Below, piece after piece: positions 26,846 to 35,737 of a stretch of 64,000 nucleotides of DNA. Made by a program: the position numbers and the translations under genes. The stretch's first letter is position 1. Every line of letters begins with the position of its first letter. The DNA is from Tabrizicola sp. (GTDB lineage Bacteria > Pseudomonadota > Alphaproteobacteria > Rhodobacterales > Rhodobacteraceae). The notes below the pieces were generated by a model that did no database searches, had not been told where the DNA came from, and saw only the letters and a program-made list of their open reading frames with translations. The stretch spans positions 186,001 to 250,000 of the forward strand of contig NZ_JAUCZH010000007.1 of assembly GCF_030373185.1 (NCBI RefSeq), in the 5' to 3' direction.

Positions 26846-27057
26846 ATCCTTTCGCAACAGCGGCACAGCCCGAAACCGGCTTTCGGCTTGACAATGCCGG
26901 AACCCCTTGGAAACCCCGGCAGAATATGCAATTCTTTTGTTGCGACGTTATCTTTTCGACCACTGTCTCCGACCATCGGCCACAGCAATCGACTTCAAGC
27001 TGACGGGGCCAAGCCGCCGCAATCTCGCGGGCGGCAGACTAGACAGGAGACATCACG

Positions 27058-27264
27058 ATGGCCAAAGGCACCGTGAAATGGTTCAATGAAACCAAAGGCT
27101 ACGGCTTCATTGCCCCGGAAGGCGGCAAAAAGGACGTTTTCGTTCACATCACCGCGCTGGAACGCGCAGGCCTTCGCAGCCTGAAGGATGGCCAGCCGGT
27201 CACTTTCGACATTGAAGCTGGCCGCGACGGTCGCGAATCCGCGACGAACCTCGCGCTCGACTAA
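27058..27264 (+). CDS. Cold-shock protein (CspA family)
   Basis: This 68-residue single OB-fold protein binds single-stranded RNA and DNA. RNP1 is KGYGFIAP (13-20) and RNP2 is DVFVHI (26-31), both with the expected aromatic residues. The N-terminus MAKGTVKWFNETKGYGFI is typical. An AGGAG site lies nine bases before the ATG. The upstream region (26850-27057) is gene-free and could give a long structured leader, as is usual for csp mRNAs. A GC-rich hairpin follows the gene directly. It is divergent from the parA-like gene. Confidence 0.96.
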   Translation: MAKGTVKWFNETKGYGFIAPEGGKKDVFVHITALERAGLRSLKDGQPVTFDIEAGRDGRESATNLALD

Positions 27265-27273
27265 GGCGGAACA

Positions 27274-27300
27274 GCCGGGGGCGGCCTGCCGCCCCCCGGC
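27274..27300. terminator. Strong hairpin between csp and the pseudo-receiver gene
   Basis: The left arm GCCGGGGGCGG (27274-27284) pairs with CCGCCCCCCGGC (27289-27300) with a one-base bulge and a 4-base loop. It starts 10 bp after the csp stop and 7 bp before the end of the convergent gene, so it probably serves both. Confidence 0.7.
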
Positions 27301-27306
27301 ATCACA

Positions 27307-27738
27307 CTACATCATCGTGATTGCTGACCGGTCACGCAGGACGTGGTCAAAGCCACGGCGAAAGCCGGCCTCTGAAACCGGGTCTGGCAGACATACTGCC
27401 GTCCGAATTCCCATCGGATAGGCGGGAATGTCAAATTCCTGGCTGATCAGGATCACCCGCATCCGCGCATCTGCTGCAATCAATGTGGCGATCGCACGCT
27501 CTGCCGCGTCAATCCCGCCGAAGGCATCGCAATCCATCACGAAAAGATCGTATCCCATCGGGTCGTCCAGGATCGAGGCAAGTGCCGCATAGACCTCATC
27601 CTCGACATCAACCAGACAACCATACATCGCCAGCCGCTGCGCGCTTGGCCCTTCGGGACGGTCCGTAAGCAACACGACCCGCACCGCCAAGGAATGCTGC
27701 GCCAGAGAATGCCTGTTGGTCCTTGCGAATGTCTGCAC
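27307..27738 (-). CDS. Degenerate receiver-domain protein
   Basis: This protein of about 143 residues has a receiver-like alternation of strands and helices: VRVVLLTDRPE, DLFVMDCDAFGG, MRVILISQEF, GIRTAVCLPDPV. An Asp is present at the phospho-acceptor position (VMDCD), but the acidic pocket is reduced to one Asp and the switch Lys is replaced (CLPDP), so normal phosphorylation is unlikely. There is no output domain. The best start is GTG 27738, with GGAGG eight bases upstream; GTG 27756 is possible and would add six residues. The gene is convergent with csp. Function is unknown; I infer a protein-interaction role. Confidence 0.7.
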   Translation of the reverse strand: MQTFARTNRHSLAQHSLAVRVVLLTDRPEGPSAQRLAMYGCLVDVEDEVYAALASILDDPMGYDLFVMDCDAFGGIDAAERAIATLIAADARMRVILISQEFDIPAYPMGIRTAVCLPDPVSEAGFRRGFDHVLRDRSAITMM

Positions 27739-28004
27739 GCGCACTGCCTCCACCACCTCTTCTCTGTCTAGCCCGGCATTAAGGTAAGCATTCGTTAGAA
27801 AGAAGGAAACTTACAGGTAATTTTCAGCACCCACGCCACATTCAAGCAAAGGTTGACGGACCCTCCGGCGCACCCCTCGTCAAGGTTGCATGTCGCCTTC
27901 AACGGCGTGTTTAGGGTAGTTTCGAGCAACCTGTTAACCTATTCTTCATTGAAATGCAGCCCCAGATCCACCCCTTCGTGGATCGAATCAGCGGCGGAGC
28001 CGGG

Positions 28005-28751
28005 ATGAACCAACACGCGAATCTGACCCAATGGGACTTGCGACAAGATCTGGCTGCCGCTTTCCGCTGGACCGTGCGCCTCAACCTGCACGAGGCCGTC
28101 GCAAATCATTTTTCCGTCGCGGTCGATCCGGAAGGGACGCGGTTCCTGATCAATCCCAACGGGCGGCACTTTTCGCGGGTCACCGCATCGTCCCTGGTCG
28201 AGATTGATGCCAACGACCCGGCCACCCTGTCGCGCCCCGATGCGCCGGACCCGACGGCGTGGGGGTTGCACGGGTCCGTCCATCGCGCCTGCCCACATGC
28301 GCGCTGCGTGATGCATATCCATTCGATCCACGCCACCGTACTGGCCAGCCTTGCCGATTCGCGCCTTCCGGCGATCGACCAGAACACGGCAATGTTCCAC
28401 AACCGCCTGGTGGTAGACGAACATTTCGGCGGCATGGCCTTTGGTGACGAGGGCGCGCGCTGCGCCAACCTTCTGACCGACCCGAAGATCACCACCATGG
28501 TGATGGGCAATCACGGCGTTCTGGTGATCGGGGCCACGGTCGCCGAAACCTTCAACCGGCTCTACTACTTCGAACGGGCGGCCGAGACCTATATCCGCGC
28601 CTTGCAAACCGGCCGGCCCCTGCGCGTGCTGCCCGAAGAGATTGCCGAAAAGACCGCGCGGGAATGGGAAACCTACCCCGGCTTTGCCGAGGCCCATCTG
28701 CGCGAGCTGCGCGCGATCCTTGACAGCGAAGACCCCGGCTACGCCGGCTGA
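28005..28751 (+). CDS. Class II aldolase/adducin-family protein
   Basis: This 248-residue protein from ATG 28005 (GGAG nearby) has the zinc-dependent class II aldolase fold: a first Asn/Gly loop, HGSVHRACPHARCVMHIHSIHATVLA with the metal-binding H-x-H, and a third His in MVMGNHGVLVIG. Relatives cleave or epimerise phosphosugars such as fuculose- or ribulose-phosphate, or act on small hydroxy acids. The usual catalytic Glu is not obvious, so the activity is open. A frame start at 27954 is possible but lacks a ribosome site. It is convergent with the CocE-type hydrolase. Confidence 0.85.
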   Translation: MNQHANLTQWDLRQDLAAAFRWTVRLNLHEAVANHFSVAVDPEGTRFLINPNGRHFSRVTASSLVEIDANDPATLSRPDAPDPTAWGLHGSVHRACPHARCVMHIHSIHATVLASLADSRLPAIDQNTAMFHNRLVVDEHFGGMAFGDEGARCANLLTDPKITTMVMGNHGVLVIGATVAETFNRLYYFERAAETYIRALQTGRPLRVLPEEIAEKTAREWETYPGFAEAHLRELRAILDSEDPGYAG

Positions 28752-28762
28752 ACGCCCCGGCA

Positions 28763-30727
28763 TCAGACAAACCGTCGCGGCACCAGTTCATCCCATTCGC
28801 GGGAAAAAAGCTGCACGTCCCCCTCCCATGCTGTCAGGCGGGCAGTCATCCGCAGGTCTGACGCGCTGCCGGTCATCTGTGTCTCGGTCAGGGTGCGAAC
28901 CCGCCAATTCCCGCGCGACAGGCGTTGTTCCCAAGTGATCGTGGCGCGGGCCGACAAGGGATCATCGGGCGCGATTTCCCAGATTTCCTGCACGGTTTCG
29001 CCATGGGTCAGGCCATGTGGTTCAGTGGTATCGCCGGTATCGTCACGGATGATCAGCGTCTGGTGGCCGGTCTTGGGATCGGTCTCGGTCCGGCGCGACC
29101 AGCCACCCGGGCGCGTGGTCTGCTGGCGGGGCGCGGGCAGGGGTTCGGGTGGCGGTGGGTGCCAATCTGCCGCCGCCATGGTCAGGACGGGCAGATCAAT
29201 CGCCCCACCGCTCAGCGTCAGCCCCCCCGCGACGGGCGAGGGCCACAAGAAGGGCCAATAGCTGTTTGACAGCGCCAGCCGCAACCGATGCCCCTGCGGC
29301 AGGCGGTGGGCCATGTCATCCAGCACCAGCGTCACCTCCACTGGCTGGCCCGGCGTCATCGGCTGCGGATCAGCGCTTCCGTCCCGATGGCACAGGTTCA
29401 ACGTCCCATGCGCGATCCGGCTGGAGGTGCCGTCGGGCGCCACATCACACAACCGCGCAACGACAAAGCCAAGCGGCTGATCCGAAGCCAGCACCATCCG
29501 CAGCACCTCCCGCCCCACAAGCGCAAGCGGCGCATCCAGAACCGGGCCATCAAGACACAAAGACATTGCATCATCCGCCGCTTGGTCCCCGGCCATCTCG
29601 CCATGATCGCCGGTGGGGAAATATTCGCCTGAGGCCGCCCCAAGGATCTGAGGCGACGCAATCAAGGCCGGAAGGGCGGTTTCCGGGCCAAGGCCACCAG
29701 CGCCCAGCGGCAAGGTGACCGTCACAGCCGCGCTTTTCGCAGGCAGGCTGATCCATTGGCCGGGGCGGTCCTGGGCTGCGGGGTCAGGCATGGCCCAGTC
29801 CTGAAGGTAAAGGCGCAGGTCCGGATCAGCCTCCACCCCGGTGGGGATGCCCTTCAACCAATGGTCCCACCAGCGCAAAGCCTCGGTCAGAAAGCCGATC
29901 CGGGGGCGGGGGACTGCCATATGGGGGTATAGATGGACCCAAGGGCCGATGATGCCCTTGACCGGACCCAAGGCATTGCCCGCAAGCGCCCGAACCATGT
30001 TCATGTAGCCATCCGCCCAGCCGCCAATCGCAAGGATCGGCACCGTCAGACGCGCCCAGTCTTCACAGACCGACCCATGCCGCCAATAGGCGTCACGCGT
30101 CTGATGCCCGGCCCAGCGCGGGGCAAGCCACGGGTTCGCTTCAAGTCGTCGCAGCCAGTCTTCCCGCCAATCCCTGCGCAAGGCAGGGTCAGCGGGGCGT
30201 GAGGAATAAGACAGCATCACCGAAGCCCAACCGAAGTTTTCAGCCAGCAGGCAGCCGCCCTTGAAGTGGATGTCATCGGCAAAACGGTCGGTCGTGCCGC
30301 AAACCGCAATCACCGCCTTCAGCGCCGGGGGTTGCAGCGCCGCCACCTGAAGCGCGTTGAAGGCCCCCCAGCTTTTGCCCATCATCCCGACCGCGCCGCT
30401 GCACCACGGCTGCGCTGCGGCCCAGGCGATGACCGCGCAGGCATCGGCCAGTTCCTCGGCGGTGTATTCGTCGGTCAGGATGCCTTCGCTTTCTCCCGAG
30501 CCACGCAGATCGACGCGCAGACAGGCATAGCCATGCGCAGCAATGCAAGGGTGGATTGCCTCGTCCCGCACAGCGGTTCCGTCGCGCTTGCGGTAGGGGA
30601 TCATCTCCAGAATGGCCGGCACAGGCGCATCCGCACTGGGCCGCCAAAGCCGGGCCGACAGATGCACCCCGTCGGGCATCGCAATGCGCTGATCTTCCTG
30701 CTCTGTCACCTGATACGACGCATCCAT
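28763..30727 (-). CDS. CocE/NonD-family serine hydrolase
   Basis: This 654-residue alpha/beta hydrolase is of the X-Pro dipeptidyl-peptidase/cocaine-esterase type. The nucleophile elbow is GMMGKSWGAF (Ser), with a preceding oxyanion region RVDLRGSGESEG. The cap domain and C-terminal jelly-roll (from about 370) are family-typical. No signal peptide is seen, so it is probably cytoplasmic. The substrate is unknown; family members cleave esters and amides, and its position beside choline-sulfate and carnitine genes makes acyl esters of quaternary amines a reasonable guess. I chose ATG 30727; upstream codons run into non-coding DNA. Confidence 0.87.
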   Translation of the reverse strand: MDASYQVTEQEDQRIAMPDGVHLSARLWRPSADAPVPAILEMIPYRKRDGTAVRDEAIHPCIAAHGYACLRVDLRGSGESEGILTDEYTAEELADACAVIAWAAAQPWCSGAVGMMGKSWGAFNALQVAALQPPALKAVIAVCGTTDRFADDIHFKGGCLLAENFGWASVMLSYSSRPADPALRRDWREDWLRRLEANPWLAPRWAGHQTRDAYWRHGSVCEDWARLTVPILAIGGWADGYMNMVRALAGNALGPVKGIIGPWVHLYPHMAVPRPRIGFLTEALRWWDHWLKGIPTGVEADPDLRLYLQDWAMPDPAAQDRPGQWISLPAKSAAVTVTLPLGAGGLGPETALPALIASPQILGAASGEYFPTGDHGEMAGDQAADDAMSLCLDGPVLDAPLALVGREVLRMVLASDQPLGFVVARLCDVAPDGTSSRIAHGTLNLCHRDGSADPQPMTPGQPVEVTLVLDDMAHRLPQGHRLRLALSNSYWPFLWPSPVAGGLTLSGGAIDLPVLTMAAADWHPPPPEPLPAPRQQTTRPGGWSRRTETDPKTGHQTLIIRDDTGDTTEPHGLTHGETVQEIWEIAPDDPLSARATITWEQRLSRGNWRVRTLTETQMTGSASDLRMTARLTAWEGDVQLFSREWDELVPRRFV

Positions 30728-30859
30728 CCCGCTTTCCCGTCCCCCTTTGCAGACGCCCAACTTGGCGCGCGACCGCCCAATTTGGCAACCCGCCCCGTGC
30801 GGATGTGGCGCACCCCGATCAGATCGGCCAGACTTTCCGAACCGAAACAGAGTCGCCCA

Positions 30860-31031
30860 ATGGCCAACCCAACCGACCGGATCGAGGTGCGCAACATCAC
30901 CTCGCCGCACCATGTCAACCATGTCGACCGTGCAAATCACATGGCGATGCGTGCAGCTTGATCTTGAGGCGCGCGGCACCATCGCCCGCGCTCCGAAAGC
31001 CCCGATCAGGCTTTGCCGGTTGCCGGGCTGA
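30860..31031 (+). pseudogene. DUF6958-like remnant with internal deletion and frameshift
   Basis: In the divergent gap between the CocE-type hydrolase and the choline-sulfatase gene, a 33-codon frame (MANPTDRIEVRNITSPHHVN...AMRAA, 30860-30961) overlaps a second frame from 30951 (VQLDLEARGTIARAPKAPIR, ending 31031). Joined, these look like the first and last parts of a DUF6958-type protein of about 100 residues. The middle part, expected to contain an FPGGAKAGWW-like segment, is missing at AMR/VQLDL. I place it from memory of the family, so identity is moderate. It is not likely to make a working protein. Confidence 0.55.
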
Positions 31032-31152
31032 TCACTCGCAACCGACGCGGTCCAGCTTCAAGAACCTGCGCTTTGCCTTCAAACCGAATTCAATGGCTGT
31101 TCCCGTCGCGATTTCTGGGGTTTGAATGGCGCAAATCGAAAGGACCGCCGCA

Positions 31153-32658
31153 ATGGCTCAAAAGCCCAATATCCTTGTCATCATGGTCGATCAATTGAAC
31201 GGCACGCTGTTTCCCGACGGTCCGGCTGATTTTCTGCACGCCCCGAACCTGAAGCGCCTTGCCGCCCGTTCGGCACGCTTTGCCAATTGCTACACCGCGT
31301 CGCCCCTTTGCGCCCCGGCGCGCGCCTCGTTCATGTCGGGCCAACTGCCCAGCCGCACCCGCGTCTACGACAACGCCGCCGAGTTTGCCTCGGACATCCC
31401 GACCTACGCCCACCACCTGCGCCGCGCAGGGTATCATACTGCCCTGTCAGGCAAGATGCATTTCGTCGGCCCCGACCAGATGCACGGGTTCGAGGAACGC
31501 CTGACCACTGACATCTACCCCGCCGATTTTGGCTGGACGCCGGATTACCGCAAACCGGGCGAAAGGATCGACTGGTGGTATCACAACCTTGGGTCCGTGA
31601 CCGGGGCCGGAGTGGCCGAGATCACCAACCAGCTGGAATATGACGATGACGTGGCGTTTCAGGCGATCCAGAAGCTTTACGACCTGTCGCGCGGTCAGGA
31701 TCAGCGGCCATGGTGCCTGACCGTCAGCTTCACCCATCCGCATGACCCCTTCGTCGCCCGGCGCAAGTATTGGGATCTTTACGAAGGCGTGCCAGAGCTG
31801 GAACCGCCAACGCCCATTGCCTATGCCGATCAGGATCCCCATTCCCGGCGCCTGATGGATGCCTGCGACTGGCGCGCCTTCGACATCTCGCCCGACCAGA
31901 TCCGCCGCGCCCGGCAAGGCTACTTCGCCAACATCAGCTATGTGGATGACAAGATCGGCGAGGTTCTCGCCGTGTTGGAGGCCACCCGGCAAGACGCCGA
32001 GGTGGTCTTCCTGTCAGACCATGGCGAGATGCTGGGCGATCGGGGCCTGTGGTTCAAGATGAACTTCTTCGAAGGTTCGGCCCGGGTGCCACTGATGCTG
32101 GCAGGACGAGAAGTCGCACCCGGGCGGGTGGAAACGCCGGTGTCTTCGATCGACCTTGCCCCGACAATCGCGGCCCTCGCCGGGATCTCGATGGATGAGG
32201 TCGCCCCCTGGACGGAAGGCGTGAACCTGCTACCCGTCGCGGCAGGCGCACAGCGCCCGGCTGTGGCGATGGAATACGCCGCCGAAGGCACGATCACCCC
32301 AATGGTCGCCCTGCGCGAAGGGGCGTGGAAATATGTACACTGCCCGGCTGACCCGGACCTGCTGTTCGACCTTGCAAACGATCCCGAAGAACGGACCAAC
32401 CTTGCTCCCGATCCCCGCGCTGCCGAAATCCTTGCGCATTTCCGCGCGCTGACTGACCAACGCTGGGATCTGCCCGCCTATGACGCTGCGGTCCGCGAAA
32501 GCCAGGCCCGGCGCTGGGTGGTCTATGAGGCGCTGCGGAACGGGGCCTATTTCCCATGGGATCATCAGCCCCTGCGCGCCGCCTCGGAACGCTACATGCG
32601 CAACCATATGGATCTGAACGTGCTGGAAGAAAACAAGCGCTTTCCCAGAGGGGAATAA
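31153..32658 (+). CDS. betC: Choline-sulfatase
   Basis: This 501-residue type I sulfatase cleaves choline-O-sulfate to choline and sulfate in the cytoplasm. The sulfatase signature LCAPARASFMSG contains Cys53, to be oxidised to formylglycine (C-x-P-x-R). Other active-site parts are DQLNG (Asp13), HPHDPF, and SDHGEMLGD. The C-terminal tail NHMDLNVLEENKRFPRG is characteristic of BetC. The start at 31153 has AAAGGA about nine bases upstream; an earlier in-frame ATG at 31126 is less likely. A formylglycine-generating enzyme is not in the window. A GMC dehydrogenase follows, convergent, and could oxidise the choline. Confidence 0.93.
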   Translation: MAQKPNILVIMVDQLNGTLFPDGPADFLHAPNLKRLAARSARFANCYTASPLCAPARASFMSGQLPSRTRVYDNAAEFASDIPTYAHHLRRAGYHTALSGKMHFVGPDQMHGFEERLTTDIYPADFGWTPDYRKPGERIDWWYHNLGSVTGAGVAEITNQLEYDDDVAFQAIQKLYDLSRGQDQRPWCLTVSFTHPHDPFVARRKYWDLYEGVPELEPPTPIAYADQDPHSRRLMDACDWRAFDISPDQIRRARQGYFANISYVDDKIGEVLAVLEATRQDAEVVFLSDHGEMLGDRGLWFKMNFFEGSARVPLMLAGREVAPGRVETPVSSIDLAPTIAALAGISMDEVAPWTEGVNLLPVAAGAQRPAVAMEYAAEGTITPMVALREGAWKYVHCPADPDLLFDLANDPEERTNLAPDPRAAEILAHFRALTDQRWDLPAYDAAVRESQARRWVVYEALRNGAYFPWDHQPLRAASERYMRNHMDLNVLEENKRFPRGE

Positions 32659-32769
32659 GCCCGGCGCGTGATCCTGCGGAGCGGGGAAAGCTCGCAAGCC
32701 AAACACCAAGCTCAGGGGGCGCCCGCGACGCTGAACAGGGGCGACCGGCAAGAGCCTGCGATGGCAATG

Positions 32770-32802
32770 CCGCTGGCGGGGGCTCGATGCCCCCGGTAGC
32801 GG
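32770..32802. terminator. Hairpin between betC and the GMC oxidoreductase gene
   Basis: Inner arms CGGGGGC (32777-32783) and GCCCCCG (32789-32795) around a TCGAT loop are extended by outer arms CCGCT and AGCGG across a 2-base mismatch. It sits 14 bp before the end of the convergent gene, suited to stop both transcripts. Confidence 0.6.
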
Positions 32803-32816
32803 CGCCGGTGCAGAGT

Positions 32817-34430
32817 TCAGCGAGCGTCCGCCAGCACCAGATCGGCGCCCTTCCAGCCCATCAGCATCGCGGGGGCATTCGTGTTGCCGGCAATGATCGA
32901 TGGAAAGGCGCTTGCATCGATCACCCTCAGGGCCGCCACCCCATGCACCCTCAGCCGCGCATCAACCACAGAGGTCGCCGCATCCGGTCCCATCCGGCAG
33001 GTGCAGCTTGGGTGGTAGACCGTTCCAGACCGCGCGCGGAAGTCGGCGATGAGGTCTTCGTCTGTCACCACCTTTGGCCCCGGGCGCAGCTCTTCCTTGA
33101 TCAGCCGGGCCATTGCCGGCTGTGCCGCGATGTAGCGCAGGTATTTCACCGCAGCCAGCATTTCCTCGACATCGTGGTTGGTCGAAAACGCGTTCGCCGT
33201 GATCACCGGATGCGTCCCCGGATCCGCCGTGCGCAATCGGATATGCCCGCGGCTGGTCGGGCGGCAGTTTGAAAGCCCGATCGACATCCCCGACCATGGG
33301 TCGGGGTTCAGCACCGGCCGTTCGCCATCCCGCGGGATCAGGGTGGAAAACGCCTGCATGTAAAGCTGCATGTTCGGTCGGTCGAGATCCGGCCGCGTGC
33401 GAAAGAAGCCGCCCGCATGGTTGATCGACTTGGCCAGCGGGCCGCCCCGGGTCAAGAGATACTGCATCCCGGCGCGCATCTTGCCCCACCAGGGGCGCAA
33501 CTCGTCATTGTAGGTCGGCACGTTCATCGACCAGGTGTAATTGACCCCCTGATGGTCGCTGAGGTGGTCGCCCACGTTCGGATTGTCCCGCACCACCGGC
33601 AGGCCAAGCGATTGCAGCAGCCCCCCCGGCCCGATCCCCGACAGCTGCAGAAGCTGCGGCGAGTTGATGGCCCCCCCGGCAAGGATCACCTCACCCCTTG
33701 CCCGCAGCGTCCGCATCACACCGCCCTGCCGGTATTCGACTCCGACCGCCCGGCCATCCTCGACCAGCACTCGGCACACCAATGCCCCGGTGATCACCGC
33801 CAGGTTCGCCCGCCGCATCGCCGGGCGCAGAAAGGCCCGCGCGGCCGAGTTCCGCCGACCGCTCTTGATCGTCATCTGGTAGACGCCCGCGCCCTCTTGG
33901 CTGGCCCCATTGAAATCCGGCGTCGGGGGAAGCCCGCCCTGATCACAGGCCGCCACGAAATGCTCCACCAAGGGATGCAGCCCGCTTTTGTTGGCCGAAA
34001 CGAACAAGGGACCGCCCTGCCCGCGCCAGTCATCGCCACCGGCCTCGTTATCCTCCATCGCCTTGTAGGCGCTCAGGCAATCGTCCCAGCTCCAGCCCGG
34101 ATTGTAGCGCCCCCAGTCGTCGTAATCCGCCTTGTGGCCCCGGATGTAGACCATTGCGTTGATCGAGGATGACCCGCCCAGAACCTTGCCCCTTGGCCAA
34201 TGGTCCCGTGCGCCGGCCAGCCCCGGATCGGGTTCTGCCCTGTAAAGCCAGTTCACCTTCGGGTCATAGAACAGCTTGCCATAGCCAAGCGGCATCTGGA
34301 TGTAGAAGCGCCGGTCGCTGCCCCCGGCTTCCAGCACCGTGACCTTGTGGCGGCCATTGGCGGACAACCGATCCGCCAGCACGGATCCGGCGCTGCCAGC
34401 ACCTACGATGATGTAGTCGGTCTCGTCCAT
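32817..34430 (-). CDS. GMC-family FAD oxidoreductase, choline-dehydrogenase-like
   Basis: This 537-residue flavoprotein has the N-terminal FAD motif DYIIVGAGSAGSVLADRLS and E in VLEAGG, GMC signature 1 GKVLGGSSSINAMVYIRG, signature 2 GGAINSPQLLQLSGIGP, and catalytic His in TYHPSCTCRMG-type VYHPSCTCRMG plus Asn in GNTNAP. It is close in style to BetA (choline to betaine aldehyde) but also to other alcohol dehydrogenases of the family, and no betB or betI is beside it. Neighbouring betC favours choline, but this is inference. It is probably membrane-associated through electron transfer to quinone. Confidence 0.85.
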   Translation of the reverse strand: MDETDYIIVGAGSAGSVLADRLSANGRHKVTVLEAGGSDRRFYIQMPLGYGKLFYDPKVNWLYRAEPDPGLAGARDHWPRGKVLGGSSSINAMVYIRGHKADYDDWGRYNPGWSWDDCLSAYKAMEDNEAGGDDWRGQGGPLFVSANKSGLHPLVEHFVAACDQGGLPPTPDFNGASQEGAGVYQMTIKSGRRNSAARAFLRPAMRRANLAVITGALVCRVLVEDGRAVGVEYRQGGVMRTLRARGEVILAGGAINSPQLLQLSGIGPGGLLQSLGLPVVRDNPNVGDHLSDHQGVNYTWSMNVPTYNDELRPWWGKMRAGMQYLLTRGGPLAKSINHAGGFFRTRPDLDRPNMQLYMQAFSTLIPRDGERPVLNPDPWSGMSIGLSNCRPTSRGHIRLRTADPGTHPVITANAFSTNHDVEEMLAAVKYLRYIAAQPAMARLIKEELRPGPKVVTDEDLIADFRARSGTVYHPSCTCRMGPDAATSVVDARLRVHGVAALRVIDASAFPSIIAGNTNAPAMLMGWKGADLVLADAR

Positions 34431-34590
34431 ATGGCCCCCGGCAAGGCCGCCCCCGGCCCGGCTTCACCCTAGACGGCGGCAAGGGCCGGAACCGTCCACT
34501 TTCCGACACCCTATGTCGCAACCGAACCGCCAGCCCAAGGCGCCTCCCTTTCCCACCGGTGGGGAGGGGTTGGCGGTGGGGGGCAGCCGG

Positions 34591-35061
34591 TCAGCCCTCC
34601 ACGGAAAACGTCGGCGCATAGTCCACGGGAAAGTTCATCGACCGGGCGATGAAGCAAACCTCGTGGATGCGGTGATGGATCGCCTCGGCCTCCGCAATGT
34701 CAGTCCCCCGCGTAACCCCCACATGCGGCTGCAGGGTCACCTTGACGAACCGCCCCGCCGCGCCGCGCCCGACCTCACCCGCCCCAAGCGGGCTGTCGGA
34801 GTAAGAGGTCACCACGATCCCCGCATCGCTGGCATAGTGCAGATACCACAACATGTGACAGGCCGAGAGCGCCGATAGCAGCAGATCCTCGGGGTTCATC
34901 TTCGACGGATCGCCCCCCAGCAGCGGATCGTTGGAGCAATGCACCGGGGCTTTCCCCGGCACAGCGATATCCCAGGTCCGGTCATAGGCCTTGTAATGCG
35001 CAGTCCCCTCACCCCGGTTGCCGGTCCAGAGGATGCGGGTGGTGTAGTCGTGGGTGGGCAT
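34591..35061 (-). CDS. OsmC-family peroxiredoxin
   Basis: This 156-residue thiol peroxidase reduces organic hydroperoxides. The two catalytic Cys are in LLSALSACHMLWYLH (Cys about 68) and HEVCFIARSMNFPV (Cys about 135), with an Arg partner in the middle. The start MPTHDYTTRILWTGNRGEGT is usual. It is divergent from the DHFR-like gene with 139 bp between starts. It lies among osmolyte genes, which fits the osmotic or oxidative induction known for osmC, but it is not in the same operon as the carnitine genes. Confidence 0.93.
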   Translation of the reverse strand: MPTHDYTTRILWTGNRGEGTAHYKAYDRTWDIAVPGKAPVHCSNDPLLGGDPSKMNPEDLLLSALSACHMLWYLHYASDAGIVVTSYSDSPLGAGEVGRGAAGRFVKVTLQPHVGVTRGTDIAEAEAIHHRIHEVCFIARSMNFPVDYAPTFSVEG

Positions 35062-35200
35062 GGGGTCGGTCCTCCAGTTCCCGGCAGGCTACCCCGCTTC
35101 AGGTTGCGGGGCCATACTGGAACAAAATGGAAACCAGCGCTTTGCAAGCCGCGCGCGTCATGGCATCAAAAGCCCCCGGATTCGACACAGGAGACGCCCA

Positions 35201-35737
35201 ATGCCCACCGGACATGTCTTCATTGCCACCAGCCTTGACGGCTTCATCGCCCGCAAGGATGGCGGCCTCGACTGGTTGATCCTGCCCGAACATGACGGCG
35301 AGGATCACGGCTATGCCGCCTTCATCAAGGACATCGACGCCATCGTCATGGGCCGTGGCAGCTATGAGGCGGTGTCGGGTTTTGATACCTGGCCCTATGA
35401 CAAGCCCGTGCTTGTCCTTTCCCGCCAGCTGGCCGGGACCACGGCGCCTGAAGCGCTGTCCGGCAAGGTCAGCTTCGCCGACCTTTCCCCCCGCGCCGCG
35501 ATGGAGCATCTGGGCCGGCAAGGCGCGAAACGCGTCTATGTCGACGGCGGCCAGATCGTGCAGTCCTTCCTGCGCGAGGGGCTGATCGCCGACATGGTCC
35601 TGTCAACGATTCCCGTCCTGATCGGCGAGGGGCGAAGCCTCTTTGGTCCGACGGGCGGCGACATTCATTTCGTCCATGACAGGTTCCTCAGCTTCCCCTC
35701 GGGCCTAGTGCAGTCGCGCTATCTGCTGCGCCCCTAG
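35201..35737 (+). CDS. Dihydrofolate-reductase-like protein (RibD C-terminal type)
   Basis: This 178-residue NAD(P)H-binding protein has the pattern MPTGHVFIATSLDGFIARKDGGLDWL, IDAIVMGRGSYEAV, KRVYVDGGQIVQSFLREGLIADMVLSTIPVLIGEGRSLF, as in the DHFR/RibD-C family of predicted reductases. The substrate is unknown; true folate reduction is unlikely. The start at 35201 has AGGAG nine bases upstream. Its stop overlaps the convergent CaiD-like gene by four bases (CTAG shared), leaving no room for a terminator. Confidence 0.88.
   Translation: MPTGHVFIATSLDGFIARKDGGLDWLILPEHDGEDHGYAAFIKDIDAIVMGRGSYEAVSGFDTWPYDKPVLVLSRQLAGTTAPEALSGKVSFADLSPRAAMEHLGRQGAKRVYVDGGQIVQSFLREGLIADMVLSTIPVLIGEGRSLFGPTGGDIHFVHDRFLSFPSGLVQSRYLLRP

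Noticed and set aside
26888-26893. TTGACA as a csp -35 box
   Set aside because: No matching -10 lies 16-18 bases downstream.
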